From contig DBBU01000044.1 in assembly GCA_002292365.1 (NCBI GenBank), forward strand, positions 1 through 64,000: 64,000 bases of DNA. Direction: 5' to 3'. Position 1 is the first letter of the stretch, and every line of letters begins with the position of its first letter. A program made the position numbers and the translations under genes. Of this stretch, positions 45,202 to 56,670 are shown piece by piece. The stretch is from Flammeovirgaceae bacterium UBA976. GTDB lineage: Bacteria > Bacteroidota > Bacteroidia > Cytophagales > Cyclobacteriaceae. The notes under the pieces are model-generated. The model searched no databases. It was given only the letters and a program-made list of their open reading frames with translations, and was not told where the DNA came from.

Positions 45202-46480
45202 AGTCAGCCTGATCATTTTCCGTGAATACTTGACAAGAGTTAAAAAGAAGTCTTTTATAATAGCTACTTTTTTAGGGCCAATTTTAATGGGTGCCGTCAT
45301 GTTTTTACCTACTTACTTTGCCTTGAATACGCAGGGAAATAAATCCTTTCAGGTGATTGATGAGAGTGGTTTGATGGGAGCTATATTTGTCTCAGATAAT
45401 GAAGTGAGCTATGAATATATTTCGACTAATCTCGATGTAGCAAAAAGTGATTTATTGGAAAATGATGTTGATGGCTTGATTTATATTCCTAAATTTGAGC
45501 TCAATGAGCCTAAGGGATTTGCACTGTATGGAGCTTCTAATCAGAGTATATCAACCCTTTCATCTATCGAAAATACCCTAGAGTTGCACATCGAATCTTT
45601 ACGATTATTGGCCTCTGGTTTGGACAAAGAGGTGATTGATTCGTTTGAAGCAAATATTGATTTAAATACCATTAATTTGAGTAATTCCGGTGGAGAACAA
45701 GAAAGCAGTTCAGGAGCAGCCACTATCATAGGATATATTGCTTCTTTTATGATCTATATGTTTGTTTTTATTTACGGTGCCATGTGTATGCGTGGCGTTA
45801 TCGAAGAAAAGAGTAGCCGAATCGTAGAAATTGTACTGTCTTCAGTCAAGCCTTTCGAACTCATGATGGGTAAAGTTATAGGGATTGCGATGGTGGGGTT
45901 GACCCAATTTGTGCTTTGGATTCTATTGACCGGGGGTATCTCGCTGTTGATTTCAGTATTTATGAGCCCAGAGGCGCTGGAGATGGGTACTGCAAATAGT
46001 GAGATGTCCTCGGAAGCGGATATGATGGCAACTGCCTTATCTGCTTTGGGTGGAATTAATATGACTTTGGTATTGTCTGCTTTCTTATTCTATTTCATTG
46101 GTGGATATTTACTGTATGGAGCGTTATTTGCTGCGATTGGTTCAGCCTCTGAAAGTGACGCAGATGCCCAGCAATTTATGTTACCCGTGACGGCACCACT
46201 GATCATCTCCATTATCAGCTTGAGTCTGGTTTTACAGGATCCTCATGGAAGCGTATCTTTTTGGATGTCAATCATCCCATTTACCTCACCCATTATCATG
46301 ATGATGCGGATTCCTTTTGGTGTGGCACCTTGGGAATTAATATTATCCATGTTCATATTGATTCTGGGTTTTCTATTTACTTTGTGGATAGCGGGTCGTA
46401 TTTATCGGGTCGGAATTTTAATGCATGGCACCAAGGTCAATTGGAAAATTTTAGCCAAATGGTTTATGACTAGTGACTAA
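45194..46480 (+). CDS. ABC-2 type permease (NatB-like)
   Basis: About 428 residues from the ATG at 45194, overlapping the ATPase gene by 8 bases; the earlier in-frame ATG at 45101 lies inside that gene. The N-terminus (NKVSLIIFREYLTRVKKKSF, helix about 20-42) is followed by a periplasmic domain (about 45-195) and a C-terminal bundle of five or six helices with GVIEEKSSRIVEIVLSSVKP, the conserved NatB/ABC-2 coupling segment. It is the membrane half of the exporter formed with the preceding gene. Substrate cannot be inferred. A sensor kinase gene follows 46 bases later. Confidence 0.9.
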   Translation: MNKVSLIIFREYLTRVKKKSFIIATFLGPILMGAVMFLPTYFALNTQGNKSFQVIDESGLMGAIFVSDNEVSYEYISTNLDVAKSDLLENDVDGLIYIPKFELNEPKGFALYGASNQSISTLSSIENTLELHIESLRLLASGLDKEVIDSFEANIDLNTINLSNSGGEQESSSGAATIIGYIASFMIYMFVFIYGAMCMRGVIEEKSSRIVEIVLSSVKPFELMMGKVIGIAMVGLTQFVLWILLTGGISLLISVFMSPEALEMGTANSEMSSEADMMATALSALGGINMTLVLSAFLFYFIGGYLLYGALFAAIGSASESDADAQQFMLPVTAPLIISIISLSLVLQDPHGSVSFWMSIIPFTSPIIMMMRIPFGVAPWELILSMFILILGFLFTLWIAGRIYRVGILMHGTKVNWKILAKWFMTSD

Positions 46481-46526
46481 CACATTTCAAGGGCTTTTTT
46501 AGTATCTTAGGCAACAGAATTATCCA

Positions 46527-47750
46527 ATGAGTCGCTTTAAAATACTTAATGCCATAGACGTATACACCTCTGGATCCATGCAAAAATGGATTATTCTTGC
46601 CCTTTCCTTAAGCATAGGTTTCGGATCGGTACGCTATACAAACCAGCTGGTTAAAGAAATTAAAAAAAGAGAGGATTGGCAAGTGAATTTATATGCCAAA
46701 GCGCTTGAGTTTATCGCTAATGAGCATGAGACCAATCAAAATGCCCTTTTTGCTTTGGAAGAAATTATCCAAGCGAATACGACCATTCCCGTTATTTTAA
46801 CCAATGAGAGTGGAACCCCTGTTTTTTATAAAAACTTACCTAAGGCAGACCTCATCATAGATTCAGAGGAGCGAGCATCTTATTTAGTACAGAAGATTAA
46901 TGAAATGGGATTGACCAAAGGGCCCATCATTGTTAATCTAGTCGATGCCCAAGGCAATCAGTATGGACAAACCATGATTTATTTTGAGGAGTCAAGTCTT
47001 TTGGTGCAGTTGCGTTATTATCCTTATGTTCAATTAGCTGTTATTTTTGTTTTTGTGCTTATTGTATTTACTGTTTTTAATTATTCAAGGTTGTCAGAGC
47101 AGAATCAGATTTGGGTGGGTATGGCTAAGGAAACAGCCCACCAATTAGGAACTCCCATATCTTCTTTGATGGCATGGGGACAATATTTCAAAGAGAAATA
47201 TATGGAAGACCCTTACATAATAGAGCTAGACAAAGATGTCAAACGTCTTGAAATCATCACCCAACGGTTTAGCAGTATCGGGAGTATGCCTAAGATGGCA
47301 TCTCTCAATATTTATGAACAGGTTAAATTATCTGTTGATTATCTTAAAACAAGGATAAGCAAAAAGGTAAAGATCGACTTTCAGGCACAGAAAGCTGAAC
47401 ATATTCGTTTAAACATGAATCCTGAACTTTTTTCTTGGGTTCTTGAAAACTTAATCAAGAATGCCGTAGATGCGATGGCTGGTGTGGGTCATATTCAAAT
47501 TTCGATGTTTTGCTCAGGAGTAGATAAATTAATGATTGATATTGAAGATGAGGGCAATGGTATTGCTCCAAATAAAATGAGAACAGTTTTTAAGCCCGGA
47601 TTCACTACTAAAAATAGAGGATGGGGTCTGGGGCTGACCCTGACCAAACGGATCATCGAAGACTACCATGGTGGGAGGATTTTCATTAAGAACTCAGCGT
47701 TGAATAAGGGAACTGCGTTTCGAATTATTTTAAATGCAACCGTACAATAA
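46527..47750 (+). CDS. Membrane-bound sensor histidine kinase
   Basis: A 407-residue kinase with two membrane helices (about residues 21-37 and 167-185) flanking a periplasmic sensor region of about 130 residues with no recognised domain. The H-box ETAHQLGTP places the phosphorylated His at 205. The ATPase domain has N-box NLIKNAVDAM (308-317), G1 DEGNGI (341-346) and G2 GWGLGL (365-370). No HAMP domain is evident and no response regulator gene adjoins, so the partner is elsewhere. It lies directly downstream of the ABC exporter and 10 bases before an NdpA-type gene. The signal is unknown. Confidence 0.92.
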   Translation: MSRFKILNAIDVYTSGSMQKWIILALSLSIGFGSVRYTNQLVKEIKKREDWQVNLYAKALEFIANEHETNQNALFALEEIIQANTTIPVILTNESGTPVFYKNLPKADLIIDSEERASYLVQKINEMGLTKGPIIVNLVDAQGNQYGQTMIYFEESSLLVQLRYYPYVQLAVIFVFVLIVFTVFNYSRLSEQNQIWVGMAKETAHQLGTPISSLMAWGQYFKEKYMEDPYIIELDKDVKRLEIITQRFSSIGSMPKMASLNIYEQVKLSVDYLKTRISKKVKIDFQAQKAEHIRLNMNPELFSWVLENLIKNAVDAMAGVGHIQISMFCSGVDKLMIDIEDEGNGIAPNKMRTVFKPGFTTKNRGWGLGLTLTKRIIEDYHGGRIFIKNSALNKGTAFRIILNATVQ

Positions 47751-47760
47751 ATAGAATAAT

Positions 47761-48771
47761 ATGATTGAAATCAGTGGAGCATCCGCTCATAAGTTTATTT
47801 CTCATTATCATGCTCCAGATTGGATTATGGCATCCACGGCTGTAGAGATTGAGGCAACTATGTCTCATGAGGTAGCTCAAATTTTACTCCTTCGAATCAT
47901 CGCCTCGCAAGGAGAATTCATTTTTGATCATGATGTAAATATTGAGCTGAACCCCGTGAGAAAGCTGTTGCTAGATTATTTTGGAGGAGTCAGTAATTTC
48001 CATGAGATGACGGTTGGTGTAATGAAAGTGCTTGCTGCTTCAGAAAAAAATATCAGTGAGGGAGAGGTATACGTGACAGCTTTTGATCAGATCATCTATA
48101 ATCAAAAGCCTTGTCAAGCTGTTGGCATATTTAAGATAGATGGCAAGCAATCTTTTATCGAATCTTCGCTGATGGATGATCAATTAACCATGACTCTGAA
48201 TAAGGGTATTGGTATTAAAGATCTCAACAAGGGAGCTTTAATTATTTTGGATTCGGATCCAAATGATATGATTTTGAAAGTATTTCAAAATCATTCCAAT
48301 ATCAAATACTGGTGCCATGAGTTTTTAATGATCAGGCCTCTTAAAAATGAGTTTTATCAAACCAAAAACACAATGAATCTTTGTAAAGATTTTGCGTTAA
48401 AAGGCTTAGACGAGATGGCTAAAGTGGACCAAGTGGATTTACTCAATAAGACCTTAGATTATTTTAGTGAAAAGCAATCATTTGACCAATCTGAATTTGA
48501 GGAGAAAGTATTGGCCTCGACAGAGATAAAGGCTGCATTTAATAGCTACAAAGACAGCTTTGAGGGAAAGCATCAGATCGAAGCTATGAGCGAACAATTT
48601 GAAATTTCAAAACCTGCTTTCAAGGCGGCCAAGAAATACATCAAATCGGTCATTAAACTGGACCGCAACTTTCATGTGTATGTCCATGGTCAAAGGCAAG
48701 AGATTGAAAGGGGTTATGATGAGGTCCGTGGCAAAAATTATTATAAACTGTATTTCGATCAGGAAAGTTAA
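47761..48771 (+). CDS. Nucleoid-associated protein, NdpA/YejK family
   Basis: A 336-residue protein matching the 37-kDa nucleoid-associated family. Family features are the N-terminal IEISGASAHKFISHY, VNIELNPVRKLLLDYF, and the C-terminal stretch KAAKKYIKSVIKLDRNFHVYVHG. E. coli YejK associates with the nucleoid and affects topoisomerase activity; a defence-related role has been proposed for some relatives. Here it sits 10 bases after the sensor kinase and may be its operon partner by position only. It ends 13 bases before the convergent isomerase gene. Confidence 0.85.
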   Translation: MIEISGASAHKFISHYHAPDWIMASTAVEIEATMSHEVAQILLLRIIASQGEFIFDHDVNIELNPVRKLLLDYFGGVSNFHEMTVGVMKVLAASEKNISEGEVYVTAFDQIIYNQKPCQAVGIFKIDGKQSFIESSLMDDQLTMTLNKGIGIKDLNKGALIILDSDPNDMILKVFQNHSNIKYWCHEFLMIRPLKNEFYQTKNTMNLCKDFALKGLDEMAKVDQVDLLNKTLDYFSEKQSFDQSEFEEKVLASTEIKAAFNSYKDSFEGKHQIEAMSEQFEISKPAFKAAKKYIKSVIKLDRNFHVYVHGQRQEIERGYDEVRGKNYYKLYFDQES

Positions 48772-48784
48772 AATAGGAGATGTG

Positions 48785-49740
48785 TTAACTTATCCATATT
48801 TTTTTCCAAACGTCTTCTAAATGTTTTTTAGTGGCTCTAATACCATCGGCCTCACTAAGTTCTGTCCCTTCATATTCGATGCCAATGTGACCATTAAAAT
48901 TTTGGGTTTTAACTAAAAGGAGCATTTTTTCGTAATCAATATTACGATGTACCCCATTGGCATGAAAATTATAAGCTTTGGCGCTTACTCCTTTAGCATA
49001 GGGCAGTAGGGTTTCAACGCCGAGGTAGGGGTCATACATTTCAAGGCAAGAACCATCTTGAGTACTTCCCCATTGAGCGCTCAGACACCAGTTTCCAAAA
49101 TCGGGTAAAGTACCTAGGTTGGGTAGATTGATCTCTTTGATAATAGAGCTAATGAGTTGGGCATTTGAACTGAACAGTCCGTGGTTTTCAATTAAAATAT
49201 TGATCTCTTCTTTAGCTGCGTAGTTGGCGAGCTGACTTAGCCCGTCGATCAAAGAGGCTTTAAAAATCGAAGGATCGGTAGCTCCGAAGGCGTTAACCCG
49301 TATCGAATGGCACCCCATGATTTTAGCCGCATGGATCCATTGATAATGATTTTCAACGGCTTTTTGTCTAAGATGATTATCCTCGCCTCCCAAATCACCT
49401 TCGTCATCGACCATTATCAGTAAATTTTGAACGGCGAGCGCATCAGATCTTTCTTTCATATTGATCCAAAAACTTTCGTCATTACCTTTATCTTTATAAA
49501 AATTATTAACGTATTCTACGGCAGGGACACCAAACTCTTTTTTAGAGATTTCGGAAAATAAAATAGGATCTAAAGTGGCCGATTCAAAAGCATTGTGGAG
49601 GGACCATTGTGCTAATGACAGTTTAAGTTTTTTTCCTAGATGACAAAGGGAATACTTTTCGCATTTGATAGAAAGGGGAGTTGGGTACTGAGAAGGCCCA
49701 GTGAGATTTGCTTAACAAATTTTCTTTTAGATGATTTCAT
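48785..49740 (-). pseudogene. Sugar phosphate isomerase/epimerase, interrupted by a frameshift near its N-terminus
   Basis: The intact body (from the Met at 49459) is an AP-endonuclease-2/xylose-isomerase-like TIM barrel with VQNLLIMVDDEGDLG, GCHSIRVNAFG, ILIENHGLFSSN, LPDFGNWC and HIGIEYEGTEL. It lacks about 70 N-terminal residues. These are found upstream in two frames. An ATG at 49740 opens a basic signal peptide (KSSKRKFVKQISLGLLSTQ) that hits a TAG at 49636-49638. The same strand in the next frame continues from about 49645 without a stop into the body, reading KLKLSLAQWSLHNAFES and AVEYVNNFYKDKG, typical of the family. One base has to be added between about 49680 and 49640 to join them. 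It is either a recent pseudogene or a sequencing error; the rest of the coding sequence is undamaged. Confidence 0.8.
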
Positions 49741-51550
<1,810 letters not shown>

Positions 51551-51553
51551 GAT

Positions 51554-51811
51554 ATGTTTATTGAAATTGTAACTCCGGACAAAAAGATATTTGAAGGAGA
51601 GGCCACAAGTGCTATCTTTCCAGGGACTGACGGATCTTTTCAGATTTTGAATAATCATGCGGCTTTAGTTTCGACGTTGGGTAAAGGAAATATTATCTTT
51701 GTTAAAACCATCAACAATAAGTCAGAGGAAGTTCAGATGGAAGTAGATGGTGGAGTTTTGGAGGTGTTGAACAATAAAGTGACGGTTTTAGCCGAAAAAA
51801 TCACTGAATAA
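51554..51811 (+). CDS. atpC: F-type ATP synthase subunit epsilon (short form)
   Basis: An 85-residue epsilon subunit starting 3 bases after atpD. It has the N-terminal beta-sandwich (IEIVTPDKKIFEGEATSAIFPGTDGSFQIL) and closes with GGVLEVLNNKVTVLAEK. The C-terminal helical hairpin, which adds about 45 residues and inhibits ATP hydrolysis in E. coli, is absent. This is common in Bacteroidota and implies another way of restraining ATP hydrolysis. Confidence 0.94.
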   Translation: MFIEIVTPDKKIFEGEATSAIFPGTDGSFQILNNHAALVSTLGKGNIIFVKTINNKSEEVQMEVDGGVLEVLNNKVTVLAEKITE

Positions 51812-51899
51812 GGAAGAGTGGCTTAACCCTTCGTTCTGATGGCGTTATCTCACCTATTAAAAAGGCCTACTGAAATTCCGAATGAGGATTCTTCTATTT

Positions 51900-53759
51900 T
51901 TACTTCCAGAGGAAATCATTTGAAATAAACTGATAAATCGCTCTGCCGTAATCAGGTAGGGTATCTGAAGGATACTGATGTGTGTAGGCATTAATCTCGC
52001 CATTGTAGACTTGTGATATTGAATCAGATACGAGTCCAAAACCATCTCCGTAGCTATAATATGCCCGCGGCTCATAATGTGTGGATAGCATATTTCTACC
52101 GTATACATATTCAGGATGGTTGATATTCAATTGGGCCAGCAAGGTCGGTGCTAAGTCTAATTGACAGCTAATACTCGAAATTACCGTATCAGTTACAGCA
52201 AGTGCTCCCCCGAGCCACAATAAGGGGATGTGAAAGGTCTCCTTTTGGCCATTGGATGTATTGTTAATTTGAGTGGTACCGTGATCAGCTGTTACGACGA
52301 TTAACGTCTTTTCCCACCAAGTAGTTTTTTTAGCCTGTTCAATGAACTTTCCAAGACAGGCATCCGTATAATGCATGGCGCTTTTAAAGCTAGTCTCATT
52401 ATTATCAAATCCGAATACTGGTTCGACGGGAATGTCAAAGGGTTCATGGCTGCTTAAGGTGAATAGGGTATAGAAAAAAGGTGCCTCTTCCTTTTTAAGA
52501 TTATTAAATAGAGTATCGAAGACAACATCATCATGAATTCCCCATTTGGTATTGTTACTTGAAAAATCAAAGTCTAGTTTACTTATAATTTTATCTGCTT
52601 TTCCTTGATTGAAGTAAGCCCTCAAGTTGGCAAAATCAATTTCGCCTCCGTAGTAAAATGCAGTTTGGTAATCCTGCTCTTTTATTGATTTCATTAGGTG
52701 AGGTAACTTTTCAGTCTTGAAAGGGTTCTCAATAATGGCATTGTAAGGCAATCCAGGATAACTACTGAACAGGCTCCCGATTCCTCTATTTGAACGATGT
52801 CCTGAGGCATAGAACTGCGAGAATAAAACACCCTCTTTGCTGAGTTTATTAAGTTCTGGGGTAACGGATTTGACTCCTCCCAATACTTCCACTCCTTTGG
52901 CTGTAAAACTTTCGAGTATGATGAGTAGGATGTTGGGTTGAAGTGTATTGATGAGTGAAGGATAAGGGGTTCCCTTCGTCGGAGCACCGTTAAATTTACT
53001 GAAGAGGTCTGCCGCAACATGATCTGGCATCAAGTCATAATGGGTATCAATTTTTGATGCTTTTTTCATGGAATAAACAAAATTCCAGGGCGTATTGACC
53101 GCTGCATGATTGACCGCCATAATATCAGGATCAAAGTAAACAGCACCTACATTGATTGGGATACCCAATCTGAAGGGAGCAATACTGAATCCACCTCTGA
53201 TGGGGATGACGGACAACGCGATCAAAGTAAAAAAAAGTAAGGGCTTTTGCCAATAGTATCTATTTTTAAAATCAAATGAAAATCGGCCTACCAACCAGAT
53301 AGTAATTTTAAAATGAGCGTAAAATAAAAATAAACTGAACAGCAAGGGAAAAACTAATGTTTTGAAAGTAATGGAATTGGTGATTTGTTTGGGATTATCA
53401 AGGTACTTTAAATGCATGGCATCAAATTTCTCTCCCCAGTAAGAATAGACTTCCAAGTCTATGATTTCAATAATAGAAACTGCCGCAAGGATGAGGGTGA
53501 TGGATCCTGCAAGCATGCGTGAAGATATTTTCGGACCAATTACAGGGGATAGAGCAAGTATAAGTGAGGGGATTAACATCATATAGCCTGAAAAAGAAAG
53601 ATCCAGCTTCAATCCATTTAAATAGCTTAGGAGTAATTTTTCTGTAGAAGCATCAGCAAAAGATGATCCGTTGTAAAGAATAAAAATAGTTCTGTAAAAA
53701 ACAAAATAGAGAATGAATGCACCCCAGAGAGAAAAATATTTAAATAGATTATTTTTCAT
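51900..53759 (-). CDS. LTA synthase-family membrane sulfatase/phosphoglycerol transferase
   Basis: A 619-residue protein. Five membrane helices (about residues 8-30, 55-75, 80-103, 133-155, 171-187) are followed by an extracytoplasmic sulfatase-fold domain (about 260-600). The metal/nucleophile segment LLIILESFTAKG puts the catalytic Thr at 286; YASGHRSNRGIGSLFSSYP and VVTADHGTTQIN supply the other active-site blocks. Gram-positive relatives polymerise glycerol phosphate; Gram-negative relatives transfer phosphoglycerol or phosphoethanolamine to surface glycans. The actual substrate here is unknown. A 14-bp palindrome lies 19 bases upstream of its start. Confidence 0.88.
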   Translation of the reverse strand: MKNNLFKYFSLWGAFILYFVFYRTIFILYNGSSFADASTEKLLLSYLNGLKLDLSFSGYMMLIPSLILALSPVIGPKISSRMLAGSITLILAAVSIIEIIDLEVYSYWGEKFDAMHLKYLDNPKQITNSITFKTLVFPLLFSLFLFYAHFKITIWLVGRFSFDFKNRYYWQKPLLFFTLIALSVIPIRGGFSIAPFRLGIPINVGAVYFDPDIMAVNHAAVNTPWNFVYSMKKASKIDTHYDLMPDHVAADLFSKFNGAPTKGTPYPSLINTLQPNILLIILESFTAKGVEVLGGVKSVTPELNKLSKEGVLFSQFYASGHRSNRGIGSLFSSYPGLPYNAIIENPFKTEKLPHLMKSIKEQDYQTAFYYGGEIDFANLRAYFNQGKADKIISKLDFDFSSNNTKWGIHDDVVFDTLFNNLKKEEAPFFYTLFTLSSHEPFDIPVEPVFGFDNNETSFKSAMHYTDACLGKFIEQAKKTTWWEKTLIVVTADHGTTQINNTSNGQKETFHIPLLWLGGALAVTDTVISSISCQLDLAPTLLAQLNINHPEYVYGRNMLSTHYEPRAYYSYGDGFGLVSDSISQVYNGEINAYTHQYPSDTLPDYGRAIYQFISNDFLWK

Positions 53760-53777
53760 ACTAGGGGCACGGTGTAC

Positions 53778-53791
53778 TGAAGTTTACTTCA
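53778..53791. promoter_or_regulatory. 14-bp palindrome upstream of the LTA-synthase-like gene
   Basis: TGAAGTTTACTTCA is a perfect palindrome (arms TGAAGT and ACTTCA, two-base centre). It ends 19 bases before the start codon at 53759 on the minus strand, a typical place for an operator. No matching copy was noticed elsewhere in the window. Confidence 0.4.
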
Positions 53792-53883
53792 ATTATCTCA
53801 ATATTTTGAAATAGGTCAATTAAGAGTTGCATATATTTATTCATGAATTTTGATAAATATGTAGGATAGATACAGGATCGAAA

Positions 53884-54210
53884 TCAGTTATCTTTTAATT
53901 TTTTTCCATGCTTTGTTTTCTTACGACGGAATCGATTGATCATTTTTTTTTCATAGCGCCAAAAAAAATTAAATTGGCCTAGGAGCGAGCCATAAAAAAG
54001 TAAAATGCTGTTATATATAGGTAGAATACAAATGAGATAAATTATATTAAACATCGTACTTTTCTCCCCATCCACTGTAAAATAATTAACAATGGGTTTT
54101 TTAATTAGTAGGACGGTGGATCCCGTCAAAGCGAACACAATGAGGATCATGGCGAATTGACCAGAGCTCTTGACTTTCCATTTTTTTTTTAATTTATAAA
54201 TCCAGTTCAT
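53884..54210 (-). CDS. Small membrane protein, DUF6787-like
   Basis: A 108-residue basic membrane protein with two hydrophobic helices (about residues 19-37 and 52-76), a start KKWKVKSSGQFAMILIVFALTGST and a Lys/Arg-rich tail (RRKKTKHGKKLK). The GxFAMILIVFALTGS helix and the FNFFWRYEKKM end recall the DUF6787 family of Bacteroidota. Function unknown. Its start overlaps the 3' end of the pseudouridine synthase gene by 17 bases, so it is co-transcribed with it. Confidence 0.72.
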   Translation of the reverse strand: MNWIYKLKKKWKVKSSGQFAMILIVFALTGSTVLLIKKPIVNYFTVDGEKSTMFNIIYLICILPIYNSILLFYGSLLGQFNFFWRYEKKMINRFRRKKTKHGKKLKDN

Positions 54211-54889
54211 TGATTGTATTTAGGTAGGGTTTCCAATAGACCCCCTTGGGTGTTGCGCGTAGGGAAATTTTTACTCTTTTTACAGGATGGTCAAATTCAA
54301 TTTTGAAGGCATGTAAACAGATACTTTTATCCGGATTAGGCGTAGCATAACCGTATTTTAAATCTCCTTGTATTGGACAAAGCATTTTTGCCAATTGCAC
54401 TCGAATTTGATGAGGTCGTCCCGTCTCTGGTTTTGCCAACAGTAAAGAATGTCCGTCTTCGTACATCAACGTACGATAGGTCAGTATTGATTTTTTACCG
54501 CTTCCTTTATCTTTATTAAAAGCTTTGGTAATGTTTTTGGTTTCATCTTTTACTAACCAGTTGATTAAGGTGCCATTCAATTCTTGAGGCCGTGCCTTGA
54601 CAACGGCCACATAGGTTTTTTGTATGAGTTGATCTCTGAAAAGGGTAGTGAGTCGGGTCAAAGCCTTAGAAGTTCTCGCAAAAATAACTACCCCACTTAC
54701 CGGTCGATCCAAGCGATGGGCCGGATTGAGAAATACATCACCTGGTTTATTATACTTCTTTTTAATATAATTTTTACCCCAGTCGGTTAAGGTAGGGTCA
54801 CCTGTTTTATCACCTTGCACTAACCAGCCAATGGGCTTGTTAATAACCAATAGATGGTTGTCTTCATATATTATTTTTGGATCGATCAA
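54194..54889 (-). CDS. RluA-family pseudouridine synthase
   Basis: A 231-residue enzyme without the S4 RNA-binding domain. IIYEDNHLLVINKPIGWLVQ opens the catalytic domain; the catalytic Asp lies in AHRLDRPVSGVVIFARTS, and ETGRPHQIRVQLA is the conserved third motif. It isomerises uridine to pseudouridine in rRNA or tRNA; the target site cannot be assigned. It lies 6 bases after prfC and overlaps the small membrane protein gene by 17 bases. Confidence 0.92.
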   Translation of the reverse strand: MIDPKIIYEDNHLLVINKPIGWLVQGDKTGDPTLTDWGKNYIKKKYNKPGDVFLNPAHRLDRPVSGVVIFARTSKALTRLTTLFRDQLIQKTYVAVVKARPQELNGTLINWLVKDETKNITKAFNKDKGSGKKSILTYRTLMYEDGHSLLLAKPETGRPHQIRVQLAKMLCPIQGDLKYGYATPNPDKSICLHAFKIEFDHPVKRVKISLRATPKGVYWKPYLNTINELDL

Positions 54890-54895
54890 TTTATT

Positions 54896-56476
54896 TTAAA
54901 ATTCACTTATGGAATGAAATTGAATATCTGGAAAATTATCTTCTACCATCTGTAACCATGATTTAGATTCTGCCATAAAGACAAGTTTATCTTCCTTGTC
55001 TTTCGCAATATGCCGGTATTTATCTTTCACAAAGGCCTCTAATATGTTTTTATCTGCGGCATCAATCCAACAAGCTCTATAAATATTGATAGGTGAAAAA
55101 CTTACTTTTGCATTGTACTCATTGAGTAATCGATATTGGAGTACTTCAAATTGCAGCGCACCGACCGTACCCACTACTTTTCTAGTACCCATTTCGTAGG
55201 TAAACAGTTGGGCCACACCTTCATCCATGAGCTGTGTCAATCCCTTTTCAAGTTGTTTGGATTTCATTGCATCCAGATTGATAACCTCTTTGAATAATTC
55301 AGGGGAGAAACTTGGAATTCCCTTGTATAAAGATTTTTCACCTTCATTGAGGGTATCACCTATTTTAAGATTTCCTGTATCATACAAGCCAATGATGTCT
55401 CCTGGAAATGCCTCATCTATGGTTTCTTTTTGTTGTGCCATAAAGGCTGTAGCATTTGAAAAGCGATATTTTTTATCATTTCTTACATGATAATAGTTGT
55501 TTCCCCGTTGGAATTTTCCCGAACAGATCCTGATAAAAGCAATTCTATTTCGATGTCTAGGATCCATATTTGCATGAATTTTAAATATAAATCCTGAAAA
55601 TTTGGAGTCTATTGGAGGTATCATTCGGCTCTCGGTATCTCTTGGTTTTGGATTTGGAGCAATTTCCGTAAAGCAATCAAGCAATTCCCTTATCCCAAAG
55701 TTTGACACGGCACTACCAAAAAAAACAGGTGCTAAATCCCCAGAGAGGTAAGTCTCTTGATCAAAAGGGTCGTATACGCCATCTATTAATTCGATGTCTT
55801 CTCGGAGCTGGGATAAAGCAGAAGAAGGTAGGTACGTTTCTAACTCAGGATCATTAACATCCTTGATATTCACCACATCATCCACTCGTTTATTTTTTCT
55901 AGGTTCGAAAAGGTTAATATTTTTTTCGTAAAGATTATAGACCCCTCTGAGTGTTTTACCCATACCGATAGGCCAAGTTAGGGGTTGTACATTTATTTTT
56001 AACTCCTCTTCAATTTCGTCAATCAGATCAAATGGATCACGACCTTCTCTATCGAGCTTATTGATGAAGCAAAGGACGGGAGTCTTGCGCATGCGACAAA
56101 CTTCCATGAGTTTTCTGGTCTGTTTTTCTACTCCTTTGACACAGTCAATGACCATGATAACACTGTCTACTGCAGTCAAAGTACGGTAGGTATCTTCTGC
56201 AAAATCTTCGTGACCCGGCGTGTCTAAAATATTAATTTTTAAACCCTTGTAATCAAAACCCATCACCGAGGTTGCGACAGAGATACCTCTTTGTTTTTCT
56301 ATGGCCATCCAATCGGAACGCGTAGCCATATCTATTTTGTTGGATTTAACAGCCCCTGCTGTTTGTATGGCCCCACCAAAGAGCAATAGCTTTTCAGTTA
56401 AGGTGGTTTTACCCGCATCAGGGTGGGCGATAATACCAAATGTTTTTCTTTTTTTTATTTCTTCAGCTAGAGCCAT
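54896..56476 (-). CDS. prfC: Peptide chain release factor 3
   Basis: A 526-residue translational GTPase starting at the ATG whose first base is 56476 ([13 protein letters not shown]); an ATG three codons further up is possible but crowds the promoter. G1 [10 protein letters not shown], the switch region [13 protein letters not shown]3 DTPGHEDF and G4 NKLD are present. The domain order and length fit RF3. It recycles RF1 and RF2 after termination. It heads a minus-strand run with the pseudouridine synthase and small membrane protein. Confidence 0.95.
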   Translation of the reverse strand: MALAEEIKKRKTFGIIAHPDAGKTTLTEKLLLFGGAIQTAGAVKSNKIDMATRSDWMAIEKQRGISVATSVMGFDYKGLKINILDTPGHEDFAEDTYRTLTAVDSVIMVIDCVKGVEKQTRKLMEVCRMRKTPVLCFINKLDREGRDPFDLIDEIEEELKINVQPLTWPIGMGKTLRGVYNLYEKNINLFEPRKNKRVDDVVNIKDVNDPELETYLPSSALSQLREDIELIDGVYDPFDQETYLSGDLAPVFFGSAVSNFGIRELLDCFTEIAPNPKPRDTESRMIPPIDSKFSGFIFKIHANMDPRHRNRIAFIRICSGKFQRGNNYYHVRNDKKYRFSNATAFMAQQKETIDEAFPGDIIGLYDTGNLKIGDTLNEGEKSLYKGIPSFSPELFKEVINLDAMKSKQLEKGLTQLMDEGVAQLFTYEMGTRKVVGTVGALQFEVLQYRLLNEYNAKVSFSPINIYRACWIDAADKNILEAFVKDKYRHIAKDKEDKLVFMAESKSWLQMVEDNFPDIQFHSISEF

Positions 56477-56493
56477 ATACATCAATTGAACCG

Positions 56494-56501
56494 CAAAATT
56501 A
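56494..56501 (-). promoter_or_regulatory. Probable -7 box of prfC
   Basis: On the minus strand this reads TAATTTTG, a full TAnnTTTG match, about 18 bases ahead of the start codon chosen at 56476. No clear -33 TTTG. Confidence 0.5.
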
Positions 56502-56644
56502 ATGATAATTAGCTTAATCTTTCCTTTTTATCTTTTGATCTGTTTGTAAGCAAGCAAAATATATTAATCTGACATATCGAAGACCAAAATACTTAAAAGC
56601 AAACAGTCCTTGTCTTGATCTTACTTTTTATTTCATAAAAATCG

Positions 56645-56659
56645 CTGACATTGTGTCAG
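56645..56659. promoter_or_regulatory. Palindrome CTGACA-N3-TGTCAG upstream of dnaK
   Basis: A perfect inverted repeat with 6-bp arms and a 3-base centre. It lies about 12 bases upstream of a sigma-54-like promoter and 74 bases before the dnaK ATG. It is a likely binding site for a heat-shock regulator, but its identity is unknown. It is not a CIRCE element, which has TTAGCACTC-N9 arms. Confidence 0.55.
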
Positions 56660-56670
56660 TAAAAAGCTTT

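Noticed and set aside
53833..53860. ATATTTAT and ATAAATAT inverted repeat between two minus-strand genes.
   Set aside because: Purely A/T arms with a 12-base loop in AT-rich DNA are expected by chance and no T tract follows.
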